Shown here piece after piece: positions 1 through 7,942 of a DNA stretch of 10,526 bases. The position numbers and the translations under genes are program-made. This stretch comes from Euperipatoides rowelli (taxonomy: Eukaryota > Onychophora > Udeonychophora > Euonychophora > Peripatopsidae): NCBI GenBank assembly GCA_003024985.2, contig PXIH01S0008523.1; one strand, written 5' to 3'. The notes under the pieces were generated by a model. The model searched no databases. It saw only the letters and a list, made by a program, of their open reading frames with translations, and was not told where the DNA came from. Within the stretch, counting starts at the first letter, position 1, and every line of letters begins with the position of its first letter.

Positions 1-86
1 TGGGATTAAGGAGGAGAGTAGCATTAAGGCATAATGCAGGGAGAGAAGTTCTAAAATGGCCGGGCAATGCCGGGTACTTCAGCTAG
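1..86 (+). mobile_element. Helitron 3' terminus (right end only)
   Basis: Positions 60-74 (CCGGGCAATGCCGGG) can fold into a short GC stem (GGC 63-65 with GCC 69-71, plus outer C-G pairs). After an 8-nt spacer comes CTAG at 83-86, followed by T. A GC hairpin just before a CTRR end, inserted between A and T, is the known structure of Helitron right ends. LINE coding sequence on the other strand can be read up to about position 87 but not beyond, so the Helitron probably landed in the LINE. The left end and any Rep/helicase gene would lie left of the window; nothing in 1-59 is coding by eye. The stem is imperfect, so the call rests on hairpin, spacer, CTAG-T and the break in the LINE together. 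Confidence 0.5.
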
Positions 87-1189
87 TAGTTTATAATGAC
101 AATCCCAGATCCCCCACTCATTGACTGGAACACAATACCACATCTTTCCTTCCATACAGAGAAAAAAAGCACATATAGAAACTTTATGATTCTGGGATTT
201 ACATCTTTTACTGATTTTTTTTTGCCAAAGTTCAGGCAAATTATATTTCATCCAAGCTTTTCTACGAACCATTCTATTCATTCCTTGCTACCGGGCACAA
301 CCAAAACAGGTGATCCGCGTCTTCAGCAAAACCACAACCCAAGGGACAGTCCACATTATATGTTTTTATATAAGTCATTTCTAACCAGTCTTTCTTTGAC
401 AGGCAATAATCTCAAAGAGAATTTGATGATAAAATTCTCCAAGTTACCCTCTACCTTAAAGAACAAAGTCTTCTTTGAATTGACCTTAGCATTTCTATAG
501 TTACTTAAGGCTTCTGGGGTACTAATCATGAGACCACCCAATATTTTATATGAAGTCTTTGACACATCCGTATCATCTCCGTTACCTCTCTAAATGTGTG
601 AGTCCATACCAGTAACAAGTGATCCCCTTTTAATAGTTCCAAGTCCAACAGCTTTCTCAATTCTGCTACCCTATATATTGGCACCAACACAAAGTTAAAC
701 AGTACTACCTTATTAAACACAGTTAAATCTATAAGACCTAAACCACCTTTGTCAAATGGCATAATCACCTTTGAATGCACCTTGTACTTGAACTTCCCAA
801 AAAGTCAAGACTGAGTGATTCTTTCAACATCTTTAAATAACTCTTCGTTAACTTACAAACAGCAAATGGTATATGAATTTTGAATTAATTAACTGGTTGA
901 TCAATCTTACACTCTCTCTCAATCCACTGCTCGCAAAACTGATTTTCTTTGCTATTTGAGTAATTTCCTCAAGTTTGCTGTTAAGAATCCGAGATTGAAG
1001 AGTCCTTGTTTTCTCCAAGGGAAACAGCAAGCCCAAAATATTGGTGTGTTTCCTCTTATCCTCTTAATTCCCTAAAAATTACTGGCTTTGCCAGATTCAA
1101 GTCCCACACATACTGTATGACTTTGATAAATTCACTCTTGTGCCCGTTACCTAAACAAAATGATTCAGTTCATTATAAACAACCTCAAG
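87..1189 (-). pseudogene. LINE ORF2 thumb and C-terminal region with CCHC zinc knuckle
   Basis: Following motif C on the minus strand, VNLSKSYSMC (about 1110-1140) matches the motif D region. LRESVRLINQLINSKFIYHL (about 855-915) is the 'GR..li.sl..skl.Y' thumb block. DKGGLGLIDL (724-753) is the conserved 'kGGLgl.dl' box. CPLGCGFAEDADHLFWLCP carries Cys, Cys, His and Cys in CCHC spacing (295-348). The tail ends with SVWKERC (WKERC within 140-157), a common last block of L1/Tx1-like ORF2 proteins. Several frames must be combined, so it is a pseudogene. The reading can be followed almost to 87, where the Helitron end begins. Confidence 0.8.
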
Positions 1190-2092
1190 CTGAATTCTGC
1201 TGGTTACTACCACATTAATGTCATCAATATAAAAATTGATATCAATTTTCATTAGTTTATTCACAACCCAAACTCCTGAGGTGCACCTCTTTAACATCTA
1301 GCACAGTTCAATCTAATATATTGAATATAGAGCGGAAGAAAGTGGTGAGCCCTGCAGAATTCCGTTATCCATCTCTTCATAATGTGAATATGTTTTCATA
1401 TTTACAAAAGTAATTTGCTTATTTTTTTACCAACGAAAAAATCAACTTTATCATCCTGTTTTACCCTAAGTACCTATAGTAAAAATTGTAAGTAGGCTAC
1501 ATTTACAAAGGAAAACACATTCTCCATGTCCAATTTTATTAGATAAGAGTTGGATCTAGTCTTTAAGTTTTTTAAACTAAATATTAAATGCAAAGAAAAC
1601 AATGCTCCAGCAATAGGTCTACCTCTAATTTCATAAACTCCATTTGGCAAAACCTTATTCTAAATAGGGGAAACCCATTTTACTATACCTTCTGTAAAAT
1701 GTTCACGTCTACATTCATAAGTGCTATAGGCCTGAATCTTGTCACATTAGTAACTTACTCATTGCCTTCCTTTGCTTTTGGAATCATTTTTATAAACGCA
1801 AAATTATATTGAGAAACCACAGAATTTGAACACTCCTCATCCAGTAAATAGTTCATCTGATTTAATAACATTGTTCTCTCCACCACACCCAATAGTTTAT
1901 AGACCAAAAGCCCAGGCCATTTGGTCCTGCTGAAGATTCCACTTTTCCTTCCCCTATTGCTCTTGACAATTCCTCTAACGTAATGTCTCTATCCAATACT
2001 TCTGAACTATTACTAGAAACTGTAAAACTCTTAGAGGTAAAAAACTTAAAGTTTTGTTCTCTCAAGAGTGACTGAAATAACTGTTTATTCAC
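1190..2092 (-). pseudogene. LINE reverse transcriptase domain (decayed)
   Basis: The RT blocks appear in order on the minus strand. DITLEELSRAI with AGPNGL (1913-1927) is the entry segment, equal to 'PGPDGL'. IPKAKEGN (1761-1784) and RPIALMNVDV (1704-1733) are the fingers motif 'IPK...RPI.L.n..yK'. KLDMENVF, with the first catalytic Asp at 1528-1530, is motif A. NGILQGSPLSSALFNI (QGSPLS at 1337-1354) is motif B. FYIDDINVV (YIDD at 1220-1231) is the catalytic motif C. Both motif C aspartates and the motif A aspartate survive, but stops and frameshifts between the blocks rule out a working enzyme. YIDD in place of the common YADD is a tolerated variant or a mutation. Confidence 0.9.
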
Positions 2093-2639
2093 TTTTCCTT
2101 TAAATGCCTTAGTTATTTAATCAATAAAATACCTTTGGGCTGCTCTCACAATAACAATGTCCTCCTCATAACAGTCCTCTCCCACCTTCATTATCTGAAT
2201 ATTGCTAAGACTTATCTTTTTCTTTAAGAACAACATCAACTTCCACTTTGGTAACATATTTGCAACATAAATTTGTTTCTTACATTTAGCTCATAAAATT
2301 TTTTTCCTCAACTCCTAATAAATATTCATTTATGTATTTAAGCTTTAAAATCATATCTTCATCAGAAGTAATACTGTTTACTAATGAATCAATTCTAGAA
2401 TTATTGCAATTTAATTCCTTCTGAATGTGTCTTCTGTCCTCCAAAAAGAACTGCACACCAGACGAGTACACAACAACTTTAAATAACAACCATTTTACCA
2501 TAGGGTCTAAATTTTGAGAGTATCTCAGTGTACCTACTTCCTCCCGTTTTAATATTTGATCCAAATATCCTCTATTCCATGGTATTATAAACCCCATCTT
2601 ATAAAACTTGCCAGTAGTACAGACATGATTACAAATCAA
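2093..2639 (-). pseudogene. LINE ORF2 linker between endonuclease and reverse transcriptase
   Basis: This stretch joins the endonuclease and the reverse transcriptase in the same LINE. One frame stays open from the SGH box down to about 2286 and is rich in charged residues (for example YINEYLLGVEEKN near its end), as expected for the helical linker that precedes 'LEEGE..T.FF' in LINE ORF2 proteins. From 2285 to 2093 the reading needs frame changes; fragments such as KVEVDVVLKEKDKS resemble the short strand region just before the reverse transcriptase. No catalytic motif is expected here. The assignment depends mainly on position. Confidence 0.65.
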
Positions 2640-3092
2640 AGTCAACATTAAATGGCCTGAAAAGGGGACAAATTCATGTCTGAAAACAAAATCATATTTT
2701 AAACTCGATGAGACTAACATGCAATGCAAGCCAACCTATTCGAGCTCCTTCTGTCGTTTCTTGTGTTCACATGACTAATGTTCTTACTAATAGCAATATC
2801 AAAAAGGTTGTGTCTTTGTAAAAACTTCCTATGAGATAACTCCTTAGATGGAGAGTTTATATTAAAATCTCCTATTACAAAAACAGAGACATTATCTCTA
2901 AATATTAAGTGCGAGAGTTCATTATAAAAAAACAGTTCTCAAAGATAATAATATTGGCACATGAATGTTATAAATAACTACCTTAACTCCGCTAGAACAC
3001 ATGTTAATTTTCATTATATGCTCTGAGATAACTTCTATGTTTTCTATTTTTGCAGTAACTTGCTTATGAATCAATATTGCAATAACTTGTCT
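2640..3092 (-). pseudogene. LINE apurinic/apyrimidinic-type endonuclease domain (partial, broken)
   Basis: In the minus-strand reading, VIAILIHK lies at about 3065-3088 and YNIHVP at 2955-2972, matching the 'giaiLi' and 'niYaP' strands of APE endonucleases. The metal-site box VIGDFN follows, with GDFN at 2861-2872. RNDRRSSNR at 2732-2761 corresponds to the NxR..SRLD region, and FVPFSGH (SGH at 2652-2660) corresponds to the catalytic SDH box. At least two frameshifts separate these blocks: YNIHVP and GDFN are out of frame, as are GDFN and SGH. The aspartate of SDH is glycine here, which would abolish activity. The first strands of the domain, with the catalytic Asn and Glu, are absent; simple repeat begins about 70 bases further out. 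Confidence 0.8.
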
Positions 3093-3162
3093 GCACAAAT
3101 TCTGTCTATTTTTATAAACTTCATAATCCCTTTTTACAGATTCTCATACTTTATCACTGTCA

Positions 3163-3553
3163 ATTCTCCTCCCATTCATCCATTCATTCTATCCTATCCC
3201 CCCATTCTATTCCATCCATTCATTATATCCTATCCCTCCATTCTATCCCATCCATCCATTCTACCCCATCCATCCATTCTAACCCATCCATTCATTCTAT
3301 CTCATCCACTAATTCTATCCTATCCCACCATTCTATCCCATCCATCCATTCATTCAATCCCATCTATCCATTCTTTCCAATCCATCCATTCTATCCCAAC
3401 CATCAATTCTATCCCATCCATCTGTTCTATCACATCCATTCTATCCCATCCATCCCATTCATCTATCTGTCTATCCATTGACCCATCTCTATCCATTCCA
3501 TCCAACCACCCATCCATTCATCCCATTTATCCATCCATCCCATCTACCCATAT
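3163..3553. repeat. Imperfect CCAT/CTATC simple repeat
   Basis: About 390 bases are built from variants of CCATCCATTC and TATCCCAT, almost purely pyrimidine plus A on the plus strand (G is nearly absent). Spacing is irregular, with interruptions such as TCTGTTC and TTGACCC towards the right. The long open plus-strand frame rich in Ser-Ile-His-Pro is only this repeat translated and is not a gene. The array begins about 70 bases beyond the last readable residue of the LINE endonuclease. Whether it arose inside the LINE or replaced its end cannot be told from one copy. Confidence 0.9.
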
Positions 3554-4680
3554 GGAGCATATTCACATTGACTGATATTAAAATGTTTTTAAAGCCCCAG
3601 TAGATTATTTGCAATAATTATATTATATAATTAATTCAAAAAATTTATTTACGAAAAATAATATAAACACCAATTCTTCAATAATTATTTATCAATTAGG
3701 AATGAAGGAACAAAAAGTAAAGAAAAGGTATAAAAAATGGTAAAATAAAAGAAAGAAAAAGGAAGCATGCATATTATTAATACTATTTACTTGTACTGAA
3801 TATCTATATTTACAAATTAATAACTTAAAACTAGTTTTTTTTTTTTTAACTAAATATGTAAAAATAACCGGTATATAATTAAATTAGGCTGAAATGAAGA
3901 AATCCTGTTTATTTATTTTTTTAAAAAAAAAGGGGAAAAACAATCAATACCGGTATAACAAATTAATGCAGCTTGCTTTGATCTTTTCTTTTATTAGATT
4001 TAAGTGATATCTAGGAATTATGTAGGTATAATAATTAACAGTTGTTTGAATCGGAAAAGTTTGAAGCTTGTAGGTTAATATGGAGAAACAATATTGCTTA
4101 GCTTACAATCTCTAATTGGAATGAAACTTTTCCATTTGGGAAATATTATTGTTGCTTTAACTGAGAACTTCAAAACAAACAAAATTACATGTTAGTTTGG
4201 AAATAAGTTTAACGAGTTTCTAAATTACACTAACTAGTTGAAATTTTTTAATTAATTCTACATCCAGACTAATTGATAAACAATAATTACAATGACTACG
4301 TTGATTAATAAACTCAATGTCTATATAAACAAAGTGGTTACCAAGAGTTATATTCTCTAGTGACATCTAATTCTAAGTATGAATACACACGTTTGAACAG
4401 AAATCATATATTGTTGTTTTAGACAGTACCCTACTTAATTGGAAAAAAAAAAAATATTTGGTAAATAGAAATTTTAAATGTTAATATTGTTTAGATTATT
4501 ATATTTAAAAAATATCTAGGCCTACTCTTTAAATTACTTCTCAATTATAGAACTATTAGTTTTACAAATAAAAGTTATTTATTACATATTTTTAGGCAGA
4601 TTAGTCAAAATAATAGGCTACACTCAAGACTGATCTGTGCAAAACATATTCTGGAAATCGGATTGCATTTGTCAGATATC
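3554..4680. other. AT-rich interval, nothing recognised
   Basis: No coding frame, RNA gene or transposon end was recognised. The stretch has many A or T runs, two short ACCGGTAT/ATACCGGTAT words (near 3869 and 3949) and one inverted repeat listed separately. Confidence 0.6.
4053..4133. repeat. 10-bp inverted repeat with 61-base spacer
   Basis: GGAAAAGTTT at 4053-4062 is the exact reverse complement of AAACTTTTCC at 4124-4133. The surrounding bases do not extend the match cleanly. It may be a fossil of a short inverted-repeat element or chance in AT-rich DNA. Confidence 0.35.
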
Positions 4681-4691
4681 GATCCTGATTT

Positions 4692-4745
4692 AAAAAAAAA
4701 AGTGGTTATCTATTACAGAATGTATTTTTTTTTTGGGGGGGGGGG
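4692..4745. repeat. A10, T10 and G11 homopolymer runs
   Basis: A run of ten A (4692-4701), 23 bases, ten T (4725-4734), then eleven G (4735-4745). The A and T runs could pair as a stem. The G run is the longest in the window and its exact length may be unreliable. Confidence 0.85.
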
Positions 4746-5663
4746 ATCTTCTCATGGTTTGAATTTGGGTGTCCTGATAGCTCCAACACTACACATTTAT
4801 TCCTCTTTCTAATTTGACTTTCTCCACGAGCGTCTAGAACCTGACCAACATGTCCCATTTAACCGTATTAATAGCAGCCTTTTTTTAAAATTTACATGCC
4901 TAATCTTACTCTTACCCCTAACTTCTACTACATATTAAACACACTATGCCCCAACCCTATGATGATGATGAAGGGGTGAAATAGTCCTTTTTTGATCGAT
5001 TTTGATAAATTTGAGCCATTTCCAACCATTTTGTCCTATATGACTGAAATAGATGCGCGGTAAAATGGGACAAGCTAACATCCACTTTCGTCAACTTTTA
5101 GACAATTCTTATGCTTTCTCCCTTTCATTATTACTCCTTCCCCATCCCTACAACAAACTCTTTACTCCTTCTAGCTAACCATCCTTTCACCTATATCCAG
5201 CCAGTTCCTCAATTTATCCTCATCGTCTGTGTCTCTGTTCTTCCACATTTTTTAAGGCATCATAATTTAATAAAATATGCTCCAATTCCCCATCCCTCAT
5301 TCACAAGCAGCTGATGTAAAGATATCACTCACACACACACATGGTGAATAATGCCTTTGTAGTTTGTTGATTATATACACACTGATAATGCATACACACA
5401 TTGAAGCAGGAATACAAATGTAAACTTCTGAGTTAATGGTATATTTTAAAAACAATTGCAAAGGTAACAATAAACATGTAAATAATAATCTCTATTAGAT
5501 TAGTCTCAAAAACTACTAGAAACTCTAGATCAGTCTCTAAACAATAACATAAAAATCATCCTAAAAAGATTGACAGATAAGGAGACACTCTATTAAAAAT
5601 CCTTTAAATTGCAAACTTAAAATTAACTACCTCAACATCCAGTTGATGGTTCAACAATTAATA
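4746..5663. other. Unassigned AT-rich interval
   Basis: No convincing gene was found. 5105-5225 is pyrimidine-rich on the plus strand and carries a 67-codon open frame that has no recognisable motif and is probably chance. A short CA run lies at about 5328-5341. The words around 4900-4925 (CCTAATCTTACTCTTACCCC) vaguely resemble degenerate telomeric repeats but are too irregular to call. Confidence 0.6.
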
Positions 5664-5675
5664 ATTCCTTTAAAA

Positions 5676-5703
5676 AAATTATTTTTTAAAAAAAAAATAA
5701 TTT
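5676..5703. repeat. Perfect 12-bp AT hairpin
   Basis: AAATTATTTTTT (5676-5687) and AAAAAATAATTT (5692-5703) are exact reverse complements around a four-A loop. It lies 42 bases before a LINE tail fragment. No function is evident; such stems arise easily in DNA this AT-rich. Confidence 0.7.
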
Positions 5704-5745
5704 AAATTCAGGATTTTCCCATATATGATAATAAAACAATAAATG

Positions 5746-5935
5746 GACAGAAAGGTAAAAAAGAAGAGGAAGACCAATAAGAGAATGGTTGGATGACTTT
5801 AAGCACTGGGCTAACATTCGGCAATTCTCTGTATTAAAAAGAAGAGCTCAAGATAGAAATCTTTGGCGATCCATGAATGCGTACCGCCGTCTCGGAGAAC
5901 GCACTCAGTGATGATGAAATGGACGTAATAGCAAT
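5746..5935 (+). mobile_element. 5'-truncated LINE fragment: C-terminus of ORF2 plus short 3' UTR (copy 1)
   Basis: From 5759 to a double stop TGATGA at 5909-5914 the plus strand encodes about 50 residues with the typical end of many LINE ORF2 proteins: RRGRPIREWLDDFKHW, then KRRAQDRNLWRSM, then a basic tail ending ERTQ. The 'GRP..rWlDDi' and 'AqDR..WR' words are the known signature. The frame is intact over this stretch but has a stop (5756-5758) just upstream, and nothing LINE-like is visible before the GACAGAAAG word at 5746. The short 3' side starts TGATGATGAAATGG and fades into AT-rich DNA. It differs in sequence from the LINE at 87-3160 and belongs to another family. A related copy lies at 8622. 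Confidence 0.75.
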
Positions 5936-6325
5936 AATTCAATTAAATTCAATCTTAACATTTTTAAACAATATTATTACAGTACTTGTATGGATGTTAT
6001 TCAAAAAGGATGGAGACAATCTCTAACTAGGTTTTGAGTTAAAATTTTACTTTTAATAAAGTTAGTGTAGCAGGAATATAAAAATGACTATTAGGTTACA
6101 CCAAATTATGGAATATTACAGAACTCATACTTTTATATAACGACAATTATTCTAAATTACTCATCACTTTCCTTACATTTCTTTGAATTTTATTGGTTGA
6201 CTAAAGCAGTCATGTCTTACATGCAGGTCTTTGGCAGTCATATGCGGTCCAATTTAAGTTTTTAAGCGGCCCTTCTGAAGTGTAAGGCTACTTATATATT
6301 TTGCATTTTATTATTCATAAAATAA
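5936..6325. other. Unassigned interval upstream of hAT relic
   Basis: AT-rich sequence with no recognised coding blocks. ATGCGGTCC and GCGGCCC words near 6241-6272 resemble phrases found near ends of some hAT-type elements, but no terminal inverted repeat partner or 8-bp duplication was found. If the transposase at 6326 once extended upstream, its earlier exons or domains are not readable here. Confidence 0.5.
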
Positions 6326-6387
6326 AACAAAATATTCTTAAGTACATTTAACATTGATGTACTATCAGAACCTTCAAATTTACAAAT

Positions 6388-6608
6388 GGAATTAATAGAT
6401 CTTCAATCAAGTACGGCATTAATAGATCTTCAATCAAGTACGGAATTAATAGATCTTCAATCAAGTACGGAATTAATAGATCTTCAATCAAGTACGGAAT
6501 TAATAGATCTTCNTCAAGTACGGAATTAATAGATCTTCAATCAAGTACGGAATTAATAGATCTTCAATCAAGTACGGAATTAATAGATCTTCAATCAAGT
6601 ACGGAATT
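6388..6608 (+). repeat. 27-bp minisatellite, 8 units, inside the hAT coding region
   Basis: Units start at 6388, 6415, 6442, 6469, 6496, 6522, 6549 and 6576, with six further bases at 6603-6608. All are identical except unit 2 (A to C at its third base, giving Ala in place of Glu) and unit 5 (26 bases, with an N at 6513). A unit of 27 is nine codons; in the transposase frame each reads ELIDLQSST. The sequence flows into unit 1 from NLQM and out of the last unit into EFYRKY, both as expected for the transposase. The array is therefore a local amplification of one nine-codon block. Near identity of the units points to recent expansion or homogenisation. Confidence 0.95.
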
Positions 6609-6667
6609 TTACCGAAAATATATTTAAGCCGAATAAATTTCCCAACCTGAAACAATTGTAAATGTGT

Positions 6668-6943
6668 GTGCCATCCCGTCCTTGAGGTGTGATCTGTAGC
6701 AATACAGATTGTTAAACTAGGGTGACGACGTAAGCTGAGACAATACAGGTTCGCATCTCAATAGAGGCAGTTATGGAAAGGTTTTTCCCCTGGCTTCAAC
6801 ATCTTGCCAGGGTTGTTTTTTAACCTATATGCTGCCTCAACGAAAGAATCGTTGAGAGATATCAGCACTCACGTGCATCCATTAACCAAAAAAGCATACA
6901 TCTCTTCTCCTCTTGGAGAGAAGGTTTATTTAAAAAAAAAAAA
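6668..6943 (+). mobile_element. SINE-like retroposon inserted in the hAT relic
   Basis: The segment interrupts the transposase between PETIVN and VYQFAISTTYLCE. It ends in 12 A (6932-6943). TTGTAAATGTGT (6656-6667) before it and CTGGCAATGTGT (6944-6955) after the poly(A) match at 9 of 12 positions and are read as an aged target-site duplication. Removing the insert plus one duplication takes out 288 bases and joins the two transposase halves in frame. GGTTCGCATCTC (6748-6759) resembles a Pol III B box, but a matching A box at the right distance is unclear, so a tRNA origin is tentative. It holds four hairpins: 6692-6709, 6788-6812, 6836-6856 and 6904-6923. The family was not recognised. Confidence 0.6.
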
Positions 6944-7113
6944 CTGGCAATGTGTATCAATTTGCAATTAGTACTACCTATCTCTGTGAATCTTTCTTCT
7001 CGAAATTGAAAATTGTCAAATCGAAGAAGCCAAGCAATCTGGCGGTTGAAAATATGATGAATCAACTGTGTTGCATGTCGCCTAAATTGCCAGTTGATAT
7101 TAAAAAATCCACA

Positions 7114-7138
7114 AATAATAATAATAATAAAAAAAAAA
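7114..7138 (+). repeat. (AAT)5 followed by A10
   Basis: Five AAT triplets at 7114-7128, then ten A at 7129-7138. It lies at the very end of the transposase frame, where it would read as Asn then Lys residues. This could be a microsatellite or the remains of a poly(A) tail; the latter would mean the transposase piece arrived as a retrocopy. Confidence 0.8.
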
Positions 7139-7149
7139 CTTCACATTAA

Positions 7150-7942
7150 AATTTAAAATATGGAGCTTGTTTTTGGATTTTATTAAAATTTAATGTAAAT
7201 GTAAAGCTTATTTTCTGAATATTTTGATAAATTAAATAAATTATTAAAGGAAACAAAAAAAAAATATTGCGATTAATTGTTTTGCCTATTTTTATATCTG
7301 CGGTCCACAATAAACCAGTCATATTCTTTTCTGCCCAACAAACAATTTTGGTTTAGACTTAGCTAGAATAAATTGATAAATTTTTTACAGTGTTCATCTC
7401 AAGAGTGATTTGAATGCGACTTGATGGAAATAATAATTTCATTTTATCTTTTTAAAATTTTTAAAACAGACTAGCTACATTATGGCTTGCAAAGATTGGC
7501 TAAAGTGTAATTTTTTATACATGGTGAGGTGGTCAAACTAATCATTATATACAACATGTATGTATGCATGTGAGAAATACACTTTGTAATGCATACTTTT
7601 CAGCCTACCTATTTATCCCTTTTAATTCATGCCTTGTCCAAAAATTCCATAGTTTTAATTATGTCCTCATTAAAATTTACCAACTGAAGATAACATGTTA
7701 CTAATTCTCTACCAGTTGCTTCTGGAATTACAGGACAGTTATTTTCCTTTTTTCCTTATTGAAATAATTACAATGTGACAAAGTTGTTTAATGTTTCATT
7801 TATATTTTCTTTACACAATTAACAATTTTTACCTATTTGATTCCATCTATATGTTTTACTATTTAAAGGTACACAGTAGGAAGAAAAAGTCATTTCCATC
7901 CAAACCAATCAGATTTCAACATGCCATAATGATGTGATCAAG
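7150..7942. other. AT-rich interval, nothing recognised
   Basis: No gene, RNA or transposon end was recognised. CTGCGGTCCAC near 7299 echoes ATGCGGTCC near 6241 in the same orientation, so the two do not form inverted termini for the hAT relic. Confidence 0.55.

Larger units (their letters stand above)
87..3160 (-). mobile_element. Degraded APE-type LINE (L1/Tx1-like), ORF2 region
   Basis: Conserved LINE ORF2 blocks occur in the correct order on the minus strand over about 3 kb: endonuclease, linker, reverse transcriptase, C-terminal zinc knuckle. The encoded enzyme would nick target DNA and copy its own RNA into the break. This copy is dead: the frame shifts several times (for example between 2955 and 2872, and near 2730) and stops occur in every segment. 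The N-terminal part of the endonuclease, any ORF1 and the 5' UTR are missing; sequence above 3160 is simple repeat. The 3' side stops at a Helitron end at 86, so the LINE tail is not seen. The YIDD box and the CCHC knuckle with a WKERC tail suggest the L1/Tx1 group, but the clade is inferred from memory of motifs, not from a tree. Confidence 0.85.
6326..7149 (+). pseudogene. hAT-family transposase relic (ZBED/FAM200-like), C-terminal part
   Basis: Readable residues start with KIFLSTFNIDVLSEPSNLQM (6329-6388), followed by ELIDLQSST (from 6389), STEFYRKY, and, after an insertion, TTYLCESFFSKLKIVKSK (6973-7026) and PSNLAVENMMNQL. This order matches the end of hAT transposases of the ZBED5/FAM200/GTF2IRD2 type, where 'LQmELIDLQ', '(G)sTYLCE.(a)FS' and 'KSk.RS.L' lie in the hAT C-terminal dimerisation region. 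The N-terminal BED finger and most of the RNase H-like core are absent. Damage includes an eightfold minisatellite in the ELIDLQ segment, stops at 6625-6627 and 6634-6636, and a 276-bp insertion at 6668-6943. The last codons are AAT and A runs. The match to the family is by memory of motifs and is strong at TTYLCE and ELIDLQ. Confidence 0.8.

Noticed and set aside
96-500. 134-codon plus-strand open frame
   Set aside because: It lies antisense to the LINE C-terminal region, whose zinc knuckle and WKERC block explain the sequence.
1588-1812. 74-codon plus-strand open frame
   Set aside because: Antisense to the reverse transcriptase fingers motif IPK...RPI on the other strand.
3060-3575. 171-codon plus-strand open frame rich in Ser, Ile, His and Pro
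   Set aside because: It is the translation of the CCAT/CTATC simple repeat, with no start context or domain.
4318-4330. TATATAAA promoter-like word
   Set aside because: Expected often in such AT-rich DNA; no gene follows.
4898-4925. Telomere-like repeat
   Set aside because: CCTAATCTTACTCTTACCCC shows no regular six-base period.
5111-5314. 67-codon plus-strand open frame
   Set aside because: Pyrimidine-rich DNA with no recognisable motif; length is within chance expectation.
6388-6608. CRISPR array
   Set aside because: Units are directly adjacent with no unique spacers, and the unit is coding sequence of a transposase.
6690-6765. Functional tRNA gene
   Set aside because: Only a B-box-like word is present; no cloverleaf, acceptor stem or anticodon arm could be built.
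6862-7065. 67-codon minus-strand open frame
   Set aside because: Antisense to the hAT TTYLCE block and crosses the poly(A) insertion border.
6229-7330. GCGGTCC/GCGGCCC words as hAT terminal repeats
   Set aside because: The words near 6241, 6267 and 7299 are in the same direction and no 8-bp duplication was found.
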